Source: an uncultured Acidobacteriota bacterium
GTDB taxonomy: Bacteria; Acidobacteriota; Blastocatellia; RBC074
Reading direction: 5' to 3'
NCBI GenBank assembly: GCA_902825875.1
Contig: CADECP010000029.1
Span: forward strand, 28,408-92,407
Length of the DNA: 64,000 nt
The position numbers and the translations under genes are program-made. Shown piece after piece: positions 45,737 through 56,300 of this stretch; the first letter of the stretch is position 1, and every line of letters starts with the position of its first letter. Under the pieces are notes generated by a model that was given only the letters and a program-made list of their open reading frames with translations, did not search any database and was not told the origin of the DNA.

Positions 45737-46765
45737 ATGGACATTCTACGCAAACTCCGAGTTCAAGCCGCCACCAAGTTGCAACACATCGTCCTGCCCG
45801 AAGGCGACGATGACCGAACGATCATTGCCGCCGCCAAAGTCGCCGAAGAACGTTTGGCGCGTGTCACCGTGCTGGGCAACGAAGAAAACATTCGCAGCCG
45901 TGCCGCTGCACTCGGCGTCAGCCTGACCAATGTTGTGATTCTGGATCATCGCCGCTCGCCTGACCTGCCGCGCTACGCTCAGGAACTTTACGAACTTCGC
46001 CGAGCCAAAGGCGCGACTTTGGACGAAGCCAACAAGCAGATTCTCGATCCGCTGTATTTCGGCAACATGATGGTGCGTCACGGCAAAGCCCACGGTTCGG
46101 TTGCCGGAGCCACAAACACTACGGCGCACACGGTTCGGTCGGCGTTGATCTGTCTGGGATTGCGCGAAGGCTTTTCGCTGGTGTCGTCTGTGGTCGTGAT
46201 GGTTGTGCCCAACGAAGCCGTAGGCGTCAACGGCGCGTTGATCTTTGCTGACCCGGCAGTGGTGATTAACCCGACAGCTCCGCAACTGGCTGAAATCGCC
46301 ATCGCATCGGCTGAAACCTGCAGAGCTTTGCTGGGCGCCGAACCTCGCGTGGCAATGTTGTCGTTTTCCACCAAAGGTTCGGCTCAACATCCGATGGCTG
46401 ACAAAGTCATCGAAGCCACCAAAACCGTTCGCGCTCGACGACCGGATTTGGAAATTGACGGCGAACTGCAACTCGACGCCGCTTTGGTGGAAAGCATAGG
46501 CCAATCCAAAGCCAAAGGTTCCACAGTCGCAGGCCGAGCGAATGTGCTGATCTTCCCTGACATCAACGCCGGAAACATCGGTTACAAACTGACCGAACGC
46601 CTCGCCGGAGCCACAGCCATCGGCCCGATTCTGCAAGGCCTGGCCAAACCCGCCAACGACCTTTCTCGCGGTTGTAAATGGGAAGACATCGTAGACGCTG
46701 TCGCCATCACTGCCGTGCAAGCTCAAGCGGTCAACCATGATTCGCGTTTGGCGATTCCGATCTGA
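45737..46765 (+). CDS. pta: Phosphate acetyltransferase
   Basis: The 342-aa enzyme interconverts acetyl-CoA and acetyl phosphate. The family pattern is complete: '[20 protein letters not shown]', '[20 protein letters not shown]' (substrate-binding), '[20 protein letters not shown]', '[20 protein letters not shown]', '[20 protein letters not shown]', and '[20 protein letters not shown]'. It is the short type without a DRTGG domain. An ackA gene is not adjacent. The upstream region is a giant palindrome. Confidence 0.96.
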   Translation: MDILRKLRVQAATKLQHIVLPEGDDDRTIIAAAKVAEERLARVTVLGNEENIRSRAAALGVSLTNVVILDHRRSPDLPRYAQELYELRRAKGATLDEANKQILDPLYFGNMMVRHGKAHGSVAGATNTTAHTVRSALICLGLREGFSLVSSVVVMVVPNEAVGVNGALIFADPAVVINPTAPQLAEIAIASAETCRALLGAEPRVAMLSFSTKGSAQHPMADKVIEATKTVRARRPDLEIDGELQLDAALVESIGQSKAKGSTVAGRANVLIFPDINAGNIGYKLTERLAGATAIGPILQGLAKPANDLSRGCKWEDIVDAVAITAVQAQAVNHDSRLAIPI

Positions 46766-46880
46766 AAAGATTTGGGCAATGACAATTCTTGCAGTAACGC
46801 CACTAAACACAAAGGCACACTCAGTTGAAAACTGATATAAAAACCAGATCAGCAAAACGTTGTGTTGAGTGTTTTCACGT

Positions 46881-47486
46881 ATGAGCAGGCTTCAAACCAA
46901 AAAATTCGCGGCGCTGGAAATTCAGTTTCGCCGAACAGGAGAACGCCGGTATGCGGTGACGATCCATCGAAGCGGCCAGCCGACGTTGGAAATGAATCCT
47001 GCGCCGGGTTATGACTCCGCGATGCCGCACGATCTGTTGCACTTCATCGTCGAAAGCGAGTTGGGATTGCGGCAGGGGATTTTCGGCCAGATTGCCGATG
47101 GCGGAACCGCCGGGACTTTTCGCTCGGTGCAATCGCCCGGAGAAGATCACCGGGAAGCCGCTCGTTCACGGCGACGCGAAACCCAGCGCGGCAGCAAGCT
47201 GTTACGTCAGTGGCAGGAAGATTCGATGCAATCAGAACGCGCGACCGTTATTTGTCTGTACGAATGGCTGGCGCAATCGGCTGATACTGCTCGGCGAGCG
47301 TTGGCAGCGGAAATGACTGTGAATGCCAAACACGTCCGCAGCCAGCTAACCGCTGCCGAAAGCCAGGCGTTGAACGAATCGGCTATCAAACGAATTTGCG
47401 CTCGGATGGAAGAATTGAGCAATCAATGGGCGGCTCTGGAAATTGGTCAGGCTCTGACGGTGTTCTGGCCGGGAAAAATTCGGTAG
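46881..47486 (+). CDS. Hypothetical cytoplasmic protein
   Basis: The 201-aa protein has no signal peptide or TM segment. The N-terminal half has beta-type segments ('ALEIQFRRTGERRYAVTIHR', 'SAMPHDLLHFIVESELGLRQ', 'GIFGQIADGGTAGTF'), and the C-terminal half is helical and charged. I recognise no family. An in-frame GTG lies at 46869. It is convergent with the tRNA-Arg gene, whose 3' end lies 3 nt after its stop. Confidence 0.75.
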   Translation: MSRLQTKKFAALEIQFRRTGERRYAVTIHRSGQPTLEMNPAPGYDSAMPHDLLHFIVESELGLRQGIFGQIADGGTAGTFRSVQSPGEDHREAARSRRRETQRGSKLLRQWQEDSMQSERATVICLYEWLAQSADTARRALAAEMTVNAKHVRSQLTAAESQALNESAIKRICARMEELSNQWAALEIGQALTVFWPGKIR

Positions 47487-47489
47487 GTA

Positions 47490-47564
<75 letters not shown>

Positions 47565-47571
47565 GTCAAAA

Positions 47572-48114
47572 TTACGAGGCGTATTTTAGCAGCGAGAACA
47601 CGTCATAACCAGCCAGCTTTTCCCTGCCCGGCAGAAACTCCAGTTCGACGACAAATGACAATCCAACGACATTGCCGCCGAGTTTTTCCACCAGTTGAGT
47701 GACGGCTCTGGCCGTGCCGCCAGTCGCCAGCAAATCGTCCACGATGATGACGTTGTGGCCTTTGCCAACGGCATCGCGGTGAATTTCCAGCGTGTCGGTT
47801 CCGTATTCCAGTTCGTAGCTGATGCTTTCTTTTTCGGCAGGCAGCTTTTTCGGTTTGCGAACCGGAACGAATCCCGCTCCGAGTTGCGCGGCAATGTACG
47901 GCGCGAAGATGAAGCCGCGCGATTCGATGCCGATGACAGTGTCAATCAGCCGATTCTGGTAATACGAAGTCATGCGGTCGAGCACGATTTTCAATCCGCG
48001 CGGATGTTTCAACAGCGTGGTGATGTCATAAAACAAAATGCCGGGTTTGGGAAAATCCGGGACTTCGCGGATGTGGCTTTTCAGTTCTTGTTCAAGCGTT
48101 GCGTCAGCAGGCAT
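47572..48114 (-). CDS. apt: Adenine phosphoribosyltransferase
   Basis: The 180-aa enzyme salvages adenine to AMP with PRPP. Motifs are clear: '[20 protein letters not shown]', '[20 protein letters not shown]', '[20 protein letters not shown]', and the PRPP loop '[16 protein letters not shown]'. Length matches the family. It lies 23 bp after acyP on the same strand and 8 nt before the tRNA-Arg gene. Confidence 0.97.
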   Translation of the reverse strand: MPADATLEQELKSHIREVPDFPKPGILFYDITTLLKHPRGLKIVLDRMTSYYQNRLIDTVIGIESRGFIFAPYIAAQLGAGFVPVRKPKKLPAEKESISYELEYGTDTLEIHRDAVGKGHNVIIVDDLLATGGTARAVTQLVEKLGGNVVGLSFVVELEFLPGREKLAGYDVFSLLKYAS

Positions 48115-48137
48115 TAGTGACTGGTCTCCTCAGATGG

Positions 48138-48410
48138 TTAGTGGTCAATGCGAAAATCGCGGTAACGGCCTGTCACGGTCAAATCGGTTTCTTCGATGTC
48201 GGTGATTTCGGCCATCATCGGCCCGGTTGCCAGATCGTTTTTGAATTCGTCCATCGCTTCGCGGTCGCCTTCGACCAGCACTTCGACGCGGCCATCGGGC
48301 AGGTTGCGAACCGTACCCAGCACTTGATGCCGAGCTGCCGCGCGCATCGCAAAAAAACGATAACCCACACCTTGAACCATGCCTGAAATGATAAATCGCC
48401 TGGCAACCAT
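48138..48410 (-). CDS. acyP: Acylphosphatase
   Basis: The 90-aa enzyme hydrolyses acyl phosphates. The catalytic Arg is in 'SGMVQGVGYRFFAMRAAARH' and the catalytic Asn in 'VLGTVRNLPDGRVEVLVEGD'. Length matches the family. ATG at 48410 (MVARRF) is chosen over an upstream GTG at 48419. It precedes apt by 23 bp. Confidence 0.95.
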   Translation of the reverse strand: MVARRFIISGMVQGVGYRFFAMRAAARHQVLGTVRNLPDGRVEVLVEGDREAMDEFKNDLATGPMMAEITDIEETDLTVTGRYRDFRIDH

Positions 48411-48587
48411 AGAAATCACTTGAAAAGCTTGACTGTGACAAGACCTGAAGGCAATCTGCGGCCAGATTCAATCGAAATTATCCATAGTTGGCCGACAAAA
48501 TTTTTGAAGCCGGAACTTATCCGGTGAATCCTAAGTTGTCAATTCAACAGTCAGCTTTGCTTTAACCCAACAATTCGGAGAGCACCA

Positions 48588-49658
48588 ATGACGAGAAAAC
48601 CTGTCAACGTTTCGTGTCTTGTCGCTGCGTTGGCCGCAGCGTTGTGGATGAATCTGGGCGATTACAAACCTTTGACGCTGGAATCCACGCTGGCCAAACC
48701 CGCGTCCCAAGCCGTCCCGCAACGGGCTTCAGCATACAAAGCGCCGGAGAACATCGAATTCCGAACCGCCAATGTCATCAGCGAAGGTGTTCGTTTGCAC
48801 ACGGAATTGTTCTCGCTGAAATCCAACGCAAGCAAAAAACTGCCGACCGTGATTCAGGCTCACGGTTGGGGCGGCACGGCTTCGGGCTTTCGCTGGGATT
48901 CGGTCAAGCTGGCCGAAGCCGGTTATCTGGTCATCAATTTCGATTATCGCGGTTGGGGCGAAAGCGATTCGCGGCTGATTTTGACCGGCAAAGCTCCTGC
49001 CTGGAAAGACGCCGCCGAAATGCGCGAAGCTCGCAAATTCACCGCCGAAGTGCAGGAAGTCCGCGGCGTGGTTGATCCGCTGGAAATGACGATGGATTGG
49101 TTCAACGTCGTTCATTGGGCGATGGCCGAACCGATGGTGGATGTGAATCGCGTGGGCCTGCGCGGATCGAGTTATTCCGGCGGCCACGTGTTTTATGTTG
49201 CCGCGCGCGACCCGCGCATCAAAGCCATTGTCAGCCAGGTGGGTTCGTTCGATTCGCGGCCCAAAGCTGTTTCGGTCGCCGGAGCCGCAGACGCTCAGGT
49301 TCTAGGCGCATACGAAGAAGCGACCAAGCGCGCTCGCGGCGAAATCGGTTATCCGCCGCCGTTTCACAAAGCCATCGGCAATTTGATCGGCGCTCCGGTG
49401 AGAGATCATTTGCTGCGTTACGCTCCGGTCGAAGACGCCGCCAAGATGACCAACTGCGCCGTGCTGTTCATTGACGCCGAAAAGGAAGAACTCTTCGACA
49501 ACAAAGACCACGCGCATCTGGCCTACACGCGCATGCCCGGCAAAGACAAAAAATACGTGCTGGTTCCGGGCATCACGCATTACGGCATTTACACCGCCGA
49601 ACGCGAACGCGCCATCAAACTGGCGATTGAATGGTTCGATCAGTATTTGAAGAAGTAG
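48588..49658 (+). CDS. Alpha/beta hydrolase (acetyl xylan esterase / X-Pro peptidase-like)
   Basis: The 356-aa protein has a short hydrophobic N-terminus that may be a signal peptide ('NVSCLVAALAAALWMNLG'). The hydrolase core shows 'LPTVIQAHGWGGTASGFRWD', 'YLVINFDYRGWGESDSRLIL', a nucleophile elbow 'GLRGSSYSGGHVFYVAARDP' (G-x-S-x-G as GSSYSGG), 'CAVLFIDAEKEELFDNKDHA' and 'VPGITHYGIYTAERERAIKL' with the His. This fits CocE/S15-like and BAAT-like enzymes that act on esters or N-terminal prolyl peptides. A REP-like terminator follows. Confidence 0.88.
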   Translation: MTRKPVNVSCLVAALAAALWMNLGDYKPLTLESTLAKPASQAVPQRASAYKAPENIEFRTANVISEGVRLHTELFSLKSNASKKLPTVIQAHGWGGTASGFRWDSVKLAEAGYLVINFDYRGWGESDSRLILTGKAPAWKDAAEMREARKFTAEVQEVRGVVDPLEMTMDWFNVVHWAMAEPMVDVNRVGLRGSSYSGGHVFYVAARDPRIKAIVSQVGSFDSRPKAVSVAGAADAQVLGAYEEATKRARGEIGYPPPFHKAIGNLIGAPVRDHLLRYAPVEDAAKMTNCAVLFIDAEKEELFDNKDHAHLAYTRMPGKDKKYVLVPGITHYGIYTAERERAIKLAIEWFDQYLKK

Positions 49659-49671
49659 GATCAGATTGGGG

Positions 49672-49706
49672 TTGCGGGACGAGCCGCTGCTTGTCCCGCA
49701 AAAAAT
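49672..49706. terminator. Hairpin TTGCGGGAC/GTCCCGCAA followed by A/T-rich sequence
   Basis: A 9-bp stem (49672-49680 and 49693-49701) lies between the convergent ends of the hydrolase and prepilin peptidase genes. It shares GCGGGACGA with the hairpin at 43014, so it is probably a dispersed REP unit that serves as a terminator. Confidence 0.75.
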
Positions 49707-49707
49707 T

Positions 49708-50892
49708 TCAGAAGTACCAAAGGAAAAGCGGCTTGGCCATCAGCAAAACAATCAAAGCTGCTGCTCCCAAACAGACGCCGAACGGCAATGCCGTTTTCAA
49801 TCCTCGTTGGCTGCGCCAGGCCATCACGATTCCAGTCACGGAACCAACTATCGAACCAAGCAGCAAAACTCCGAACGCGCCTTGCCAGCCCAGAAACGCT
49901 CCGATGATCGCCATCAGCTTCACGTCGCCCAAGCCCATGCCTTCGGCTCCACGAATGTAAAAGTACGCCGCGCGCAACCACCAGATCGGCACGCTGCCAA
50001 TCAACGCTGCAACGACGGCTCGCCATAAACCGCCGTACGCCTGACTGAAAGCATCGGGAAATTTCGGCGAAAGCCAGAACACCGCCACTGCCCAAATCGC
50101 TGCCACGACCAAGCCGAAAATCATCGAAGCCAAGATCGTCCGCCGGTAACGGCGCTCAGCCGCTTCCTCGTCAGCCATCGTGTCAGTAGCCTGCGCGTCA
50201 GCAAGGGCTTGAGCCTCAGAGTTCATCCCCTCCCTTACGGTCGGGGTACTGACACTGCCAGCCTCTTCGTTCATGTCTTCCCATTCGAAGTATTTGTTGT
50301 ACAGACGCAAATCCAGCCAATCCAGCAGCCAGAACAACGGAGCCGCAATCACCAGCAAAAAACCTCCGATCAAAGCGGCGGAGGTTCGCGGAAATCCTGC
50401 GCCTGCGCTCTGGAAGACAAACGAAATGTCGAAACTGTAAGTGATCGGTTCGCCCCAGCCCGCCCGCGCAGTTGCCGCAGCCAGAGCAAAAACGATGGCC
50501 GGATAAGTGATGACGTTCGGCAGCAGATGATGAATTGCGTCAATGAACACCAGCGAAATCATCACGCAGGCAAACACCATCTCCAATCCGGCTTGCCAGG
50601 TCGGGCCGTTTTTCAACACGATCACGGTGAAGACAATTGCGGTCAGCAATTCAACGGCAGGGTAACGCCAGGAAATCGAATGGCTGCAATTGCGGCAGCG
50701 TCCGCGCAACAACAAAAAACTGACGACCGGAATGTTGTCCACCGGACGAATACTTGTTGAACAATTCGTGCAGTGAGAACCGGGAAAGATTACGGATTCG
50801 CCCAGCGGAACACGATGAATGACGACGTTGAGGAAGCTGCCGATCAGCAGTCCCAGAATTGCAGCGGCGATGGCGTAAATGGCTACAGACAT
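49708..50892 (-). CDS. Prepilin peptidase (type IV leader peptidase) with a cytoplasmic insertion
   Basis: The 394-aa membrane enzyme cleaves and N-methylates type IV pilin-like proteins. It has the N-terminal zinc motif ('[20 protein letters not shown]' and '[20 protein letters not shown]') and the aspartyl residues in '[20 protein letters not shown]' and '[20 protein letters not shown]'. An extra hydrophilic segment of about 50 residues ('[20 protein letters not shown]', '[16 protein letters not shown]') lies between TM segments and lengthens it over usual PilD (about 290 aa). ATG at 50892 is preferred over 50946. No pil genes are adjacent. Confidence 0.94.
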   Translation of the reverse strand: MSVAIYAIAAAILGLLIGSFLNVVIHRVPLGESVIFPGSHCTNCSTSIRPVDNIPVVSFLLLRGRCRNCSHSISWRYPAVELLTAIVFTVIVLKNGPTWQAGLEMVFACVMISLVFIDAIHHLLPNVITYPAIVFALAAATARAGWGEPITYSFDISFVFQSAGAGFPRTSAALIGGFLLVIAAPLFWLLDWLDLRLYNKYFEWEDMNEEAGSVSTPTVREGMNSEAQALADAQATDTMADEEAAERRYRRTILASMIFGLVVAAIWAVAVFWLSPKFPDAFSQAYGGLWRAVVAALIGSVPIWWLRAAYFYIRGAEGMGLGDVKLMAIIGAFLGWQGAFGVLLLGSIVGSVTGIVMAWRSQRGLKTALPFGVCLGAAALIVLLMAKPLFLWYF

Positions 50893-50981
50893 ATTCAGTT
50901 CGGTCAAGTGGCATCCTTTGTCGGCTTGCGCTAAAGTCTCGCGCACATTTCCAGAGGCATAATTAGCTTAGCGATATAACG

Positions 50982-52142
50982 ATGAAGATTCTACAGGTTT
51001 GTTCGGCGGAAAGCTTGGGCGGCGGCGAGCGTCACGTCATTGATTTGACGCGCGCGTTGATCGAACGCGGGCACGATTTGCATCTGGCGGTTCGCCCGAA
51101 CAGCCCGCTGCGCGAAGAATTGCCGCACGCTTCGATCAAATGGCACGAACTCAGTTTGCGAAACGCGCTGGACGTGTTGAGCGCCGGAGCGTTGGCTTCG
51201 ATCATTCGCCAAAACGGCATCGAAGTTGTCCACGCACACATCGCGCGCGATTACACCTTCACAGGCATTGCGGCGCGCATGGCTCAGCGAGCCGGACAGA
51301 AAGTTCGTTTCTTCCTCACACGCCATCATTTCAATCCGATCAAGTCGAATCCTGTCTATGCCTGGACGATTGGCGAAGCCCGCGCGTTGATCGCCGTTTC
51401 CGCCAGCGTCGCCGAAACGATGGCCGAAGTCTTTCCGCAATACGCCGACCGCGTAGTGGTTGTGCCGAACTGGATTGATGCGCAAGGTCACGGTTTGCTC
51501 GGCCGCAATGCCGCGCGCGAAGCCTTCGGGTTGAAACGTCGCTGGGCGATTGCCATCGTTGGGCAATTGACGCCGCTCAAACGGCAAGACTTGTTTTTGA
51601 AAGCTGCTGCCAAACTCATCAAAGAGCGCCATTGGTCAGACGTGGATTTTCTGGTCATCGGCCAGCCGGGCGCGAAAAACGAAGACGTCGCTTACGCCAA
51701 CGAACTTTGCGAATCAGTGAACACAACGGGCATCGCCGACAACGTGCGCTTCACCGGATTCGTCAACGAATTGCCGTCGAAACTGGCCGCATTCGACATC
51801 GTCGTCGTGCCTTCGCAAAACGAAGCCTTTTCGCTGGCACTGGTCGAAGCGATGGCTGCCGGTTGCGCGGTGATCGCTTCGCGCGTGGGCGGAATGGCTG
51901 AAATCATCGAACACGAAGTGACCGGATTGTTTTTGGAACGCGACGACGAATCGGCGCTGATTGGAGCTTTGTCGCGGTTGCTGACCGACAATCAATTGCG
52001 GCAACGGCTGGGCGGGCTGGCGCAAGCCAGTGTCATCGAACGCTTCGACCGCGAACACGTCATCACGCGCATCGAACGGCTTTACCAGATGAACGCCGAA
52101 GAGAAAGTTGAGATCGTACAGGGGAAGCAGAAGTCGGAATGA
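50982..52142 (+). CDS. GT4-family glycosyltransferase
   Basis: The 386-aa protein has the GT-B layout: N-domain start '[20 protein letters not shown]', '[20 protein letters not shown]', linker '[15 protein letters not shown]', and a C-domain with '[20 protein letters not shown]', '[20 protein letters not shown]', and the donor-binding '[20 protein letters not shown]' (E-x(7)-E). It should transfer a sugar from a nucleotide donor, probably to a lipid-linked or envelope glycan. The stop TGA is within the short-unit repeat at 52138. It is divergent from the prepilin peptidase. Confidence 0.93.
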   Translation: MKILQVCSAESLGGGERHVIDLTRALIERGHDLHLAVRPNSPLREELPHASIKWHELSLRNALDVLSAGALASIIRQNGIEVVHAHIARDYTFTGIAARMAQRAGQKVRFFLTRHHFNPIKSNPVYAWTIGEARALIAVSASVAETMAEVFPQYADRVVVVPNWIDAQGHGLLGRNAAREAFGLKRRWAIAIVGQLTPLKRQDLFLKAAAKLIKERHWSDVDFLVIGQPGAKNEDVAYANELCESVNTTGIADNVRFTGFVNELPSKLAAFDIVVVPSQNEAFSLALVEAMAAGCAVIASRVGGMAEIIEHEVTGLFLERDDESALIGALSRLLTDNQLRQRLGGLAQASVIERFDREHVITRIERLYQMNAEEKVEIVQGKQKSE

Positions 52143-52193
52143 TGAATGATGAATCAATCCGGATAGCTGCCCGAAAATTCATCATTCATCATT
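52138..52193. repeat. Inverted repeat of AATGATG units
   Basis: Perfect 17-bp arms (AATGATGAATGATGAAT at 52138-52154, complement at 52177-52193) made of a 7-nt unit. The TGA stop of the glycosyltransferase lies in the left arm. It sits between convergent genes. Confidence 0.9.
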
Positions 52194-52212
52194 TCGCCTT
52201 CATCATTCAGAA

Positions 52213-53145
52213 TCAGGCGAACGCTTTTCGTAGCACATCCAAACTCTTCGGCACGGCAATGTCGGCTTTTTCTTTGCCTTCCATTTCCAACGACACATAG
52301 CCTTTGAATCCTGCGTCACGCAACATCTTAGCCATGCGTTTGTAATTCAGATTGCGCGTGTAATAAACGCCGCCGCCGTAATAAGTTTTGGCTTGAACGA
52401 CTGTGGCGTGTGGCGCAAGTTTGGCAAATTGTGGATAAGGATCGCCCACGAAATTGCCTGTGTCGGCGTTGATTCCCAGCCAGGGCGAATTGACTGATTT
52501 GTAAATCCGCAACAAATCATCCACCTGAGTGGTTAGCCCCCAGTGATTTTCCAAAGCCAATAAAACGCCCGCCTGTTCCGTATGCGGCAAACATTCATTG
52601 ATCGAATCAATGCACCATTTGAACGCATCGTCGTTTGTGTAACCGGGCAGCGGCTGTTCGACGCCGCCTGCGTCCAGCATCTTTTGAAAATCGGGAATGG
52701 TTCCCCAACGACCGGAATTCAAACGAATAGCCGGACAGCCCAATCGCACAGCCAGATCAATGCAGCGTTTGGTGTGGTCAATGTGTTCCTGGCGTTTGGT
52801 TTTGTCCGGCGAAACGAAGTTCTGGTGAATCGAAAGGAAGAACAAATCCAAGCCCAACGAAAACGCCATTCGTTTCAGATTGTTGACGTATTTCGGAGTT
52901 TCGTTTTCCATCTGGCGATGAAGAATTTCCACACCATCGAAGCCTATCTTGGCGGCGTTTTCGATGACCTTTTCAATCGGATATTTGACCCGGTCGAAAT
53001 GCCAGTACGAATAGGTCGAAACTCCAATGCGGATTTTCGGTTTGGGTTGTGGCGTTTGCGCGGCGGTTTCGGCAGCAGTTGGCAAAACGCCAGCCAGCCC
53101 AGCCGCCGCTCCGGTTTTGAGCAGAGAACGTCGAGTGATTTTCAT
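52213..53145 (-). CDS. Tat-exported sugar phosphate isomerase/epimerase-like TIM-barrel protein
   Basis: The 310-aa protein starts '[20 protein letters not shown]', a twin-arginine signal, and has a xylose-isomerase-like TIM barrel (AP endonuclease family 2): '[20 protein letters not shown]', '[20 protein letters not shown]', '[20 protein letters not shown]', '[20 protein letters not shown]' and the final '[20 protein letters not shown]'. Metal-ligand Glu and Asp residues are in place. It should isomerise or epimerise a sugar in the periplasm. It stands alone. Confidence 0.92.
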   Translation of the reverse strand: MKITRRSLLKTGAAAGLAGVLPTAAETAAQTPQPKPKIRIGVSTYSYWHFDRVKYPIEKVIENAAKIGFDGVEILHRQMENETPKYVNNLKRMAFSLGLDLFFLSIHQNFVSPDKTKRQEHIDHTKRCIDLAVRLGCPAIRLNSGRWGTIPDFQKMLDAGGVEQPLPGYTNDDAFKWCIDSINECLPHTEQAGVLLALENHWGLTTQVDDLLRIYKSVNSPWLGINADTGNFVGDPYPQFAKLAPHATVVQAKTYYGGGVYYTRNLNYKRMAKMLRDAGFKGYVSLEMEGKEKADIAVPKSLDVLRKAFA

Positions 53146-53270
53146 GGTTTCTCCTGAAAGGTTTAAGTTGAGAAAAAGAAGTTACGCTAAAAACTTAAAA
53201 CTGTTAAGGAGAAAATCCCTGGCGAAGCACGCTCCATCAATTTCAATTCGTGCGACAACGCCTGATTCAT

Positions 53271-53313
53271 AAAAAACGCGCGCCGAGTCCAACACAATGG
53301 TCAGACTCGGCGC
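53271..53313 (-). terminator. Rho-independent terminator of the 1769-aa giant protein gene
   Basis: On the minus strand a 10-bp GC-rich stem (GCGCCGAGTC arms at 53280-53289 and 53304-53313) is followed by GCGTTTTTT (the A-run at 53271-53276). Confidence 0.88.
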
Positions 53314-53346
53314 AAAAATCAGATCGTGTTTTTCCCGCTCGCCAGA

Positions 53347-56300
53347 TTACGGCGCGAAATAACCTGACACGTCAATCACGACATGCGTCGTGTTTGAGGC
53401 GAACATCTTGAACGCGCCGTCCGTCCCCAAACCGACCGTAAAGTAGCGGTTGAAGATCGAACCTGCCGTGTAATTTGAAGTCGCCACCAGCGGGCGCGTC
53501 GCGTTGCTAGGCCAGAAAGTCAGGAAGCCGCCGCTGGCCGGTTGAACGACTGTCACGTTGCCGACGATGGCTTGAGCGGTCGCCGCGACGGTACAGAAAT
53601 TCCGCGCCTGTTGCGACGCTTCCGTTCCGCCAGTCAGCGGCACTCCCGGAGTCGTACAGCCCGGCTGTGACGGGCGAGTTTCCAGCAATCGCGTTGGCGT
53701 CAACGGATTGAACAGCAAACCTGTTCCGTTCGCGTCTACGGCGTCAGGGCTGTAATACCCCAGCACATCAATCACCAACTCAGTTGTCGCCGTCGTGTAA
53801 ATCTTGAATTGTCCCGTCGGCGACAAACCGACGGTAAACGGCGAATTCAAGATTTCGTTTTGCTTGTAATTGCCACTGGCGATCAATGGCCGAGCAGCGT
53901 CTGCCGGATACATTGTCAAAAATCCGGCTGCCGCTGGCGACACGGTCGTCGCGTTGCCGACCAAGGCTTTTGCCGCAGCCGGAATCGTCACTCCGCTGCA
54001 AGTCGTTGTGCCTTGCTGAACCGAATCCACATTGCCCGGCAATGGAGCGTTCGGCGTAAAGCAGCCCGGCTGACCGGCGCGTGTTTCCAACAAACGAATC
54101 GGCGTCGGCAACGGATGGAAATACAGCCCGCCGGTCGCAGGCGGCGCGTAATAACCGGTGATGTCCATCACAACGTGAGTCGTCGTTTGCGCGAAAATCT
54201 TCAGCGAGCCGTCGGCATTTCCCAAACCCACAGTGAAGACGTTGTTCAAAATATCGCCCGCCGCGTAATTGGTATTGGCTACCAGCGGCTGCGAAGCATC
54301 ACTGGGATAAATCGTCAGGAAGCCGCCGCTTCCCGGCACGACGACTGTGACGTTTCCGGTGACGGCTCTGGCCGCAGCCGGAATGCCGCAGGTTCCTCGC
54401 GCCAATTGCGTCAACGAATTCCCGCCGTTAATCGGCACTCCCGGCGTGAAGCAGGCCGGTTGCCCCGACCGCGTATCCAGCAATCGAACTGGCGCGGGCA
54501 ACGGGAAGAACTGCAAACCGCCGCTGGAAATCGTGACGGAATAAGACTGAGTTCCCGTGCAGCCCAATCCGTCTGTTGCGCGCAAAACAAAATTGAACGT
54601 GCCGACTGTGGTCGGATTTCCATTCAAAGCCGAGCCGCTCAGATTGACGCCCGGCGGCAAAGTGCCGGAATCCAGCGCGAAGATATAACTACCGAATCCA
54701 CCGGTTCCGCTCAACGGCTGGTTGTAAGTCGTACCGACAAAACCATTGGGCAAACTCGACGGATTGATGCCGATGGTTCCGCAGGTCAGATTGACGACCA
54801 GATTGTAAAGGCGGCTGCCGGTGCAGTTATTGCTGTCCGTCGCCGTAACCGTAATCGGGAAATTGCCGGATTGCGTCGGCACACCAGACAACGTCGAACC
54901 GGTAAAGCTCATGCCGTTCGGCAACGAACCGGACAAACTGAAATTGACCGTGCCGACTCCGCCAACTTGAGTGAAGTTTTGACTGTAATTGATTCCGGCA
55001 GTCGCAGCCGGAATCGTCGTCGGGTTGACGGTGATCGTCTGGCAATTGATGACCAAGGTGTAATTGCGTCCGCCTGTGCAGTTGTTGCTGTCTGTGGCCG
55101 TCACCGCGATTGGGAAAACTCCTGCCTGAGTAGGTGTGCCCGAAAGCGTCGCGCCGGAAAAACTCATTCCCGCAGGCAGCTTGCCTGCCAACGAAAACGT
55201 AATCGAACCAACTCCGCCGACGTTCGTGAACGACTGGCTATAAAACGCATTGACCGTTCCCGAAGGAATCGTGGATGGATTGACTGAAATCGTCGAACAG
55301 TTAATCAGCAACACGTAATCGCGGAATCCAGTGCAGTTGTTGGAATCGGTGGCCGTCACGGTAATCGGAAAACTACCGCTTTGTGTAGGCGTGCCGGAAA
55401 GCGTGCCGCCGACAAAATTCATGCCGTTGGGAAGTGCGCCTTGCAGCGTAAATGTCACAGAGCCTATGCCGCCGTTGTGCGTAAAGGTCTGGCTATACGC
55501 AACGTTCGCAGTTCCCGCCGGGATCGTCGTCGGGTTGACGGTGATCGCCTGGCAATTGATGACCAGATTGTAATTGCGTATCGCCGTGCATCCGTTGGAA
55601 TCGGTCGCCGTGACCAAAATCGGGAAGCTGCCGGTTTGCGTCGGAATTCCCGACAACGCTCCGCCGCTGAAACTGATTCCGGTCGGCAATTTGCCGCTTT
55701 GCGAAAACGTCACCGAGCCTATACCGCCGTTGTGCGAAAAGCTCTGGTTATACGCCACATTCGCCGTTCCGGCGGAAATCGTGACAGGCAACACGGAATA
55801 AGTCTGGCAATTGATCGTCAGCGTGTAATTGCGGCTGCCAGTGCAACCGTTCGCATCTGTCGCCGTCACGATGATCGGGAAACTGCCGGTTTGAGTCGGC
55901 GTGCCGGAAAGCGTCGAGCCAGCGAAGCTCAATCCAGTCGGCAAGCTTCCGGTCAAATTGAAATTCACCGCGCCGACACCTCCAGTTTGAGTAAACGTCT
56001 GGCTATACGATGTGCCAGCCGTTCCAGTCGGAATCGTCGCCGGATTCACTGTGATCGTTTGGCAGTTGACCACCAGCGTGTAATTGCGGCTGCCCGTGCA
56101 GCCGTTGCCATCGGTCGCCGTCACTGTGATCGGGAAACTGCCGGTTTGCGTCGGACTTCCCGAAAGCGTCGCGCCTGAAAAAATGATTCCGTTTGGCAAA
56201 GCTCCGGTCAGATTGAAGCTGACTGTGCCTATGCCTCCGCTGTGCGTGAAAGTTTGGCTGTACATTGAATTCACAGTGCCCGCCGGAATCGTCGCCGGGT

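Noticed and set aside
45714..45926. GTG with a perfect AGGAGG at 45701, a possible leader peptide before pta
   Set aside because: The frame runs far into pta in another phase and shows no conserved product; the ribosome-binding site may just be part of the repeat edge. The pta start is set by family alignment.
53809..55287. 492-aa plus-strand frame opposite the giant protein
   Set aside because: Arg/Gln/Ser-rich, and its periodicity simply mirrors the repeats on the coding strand.
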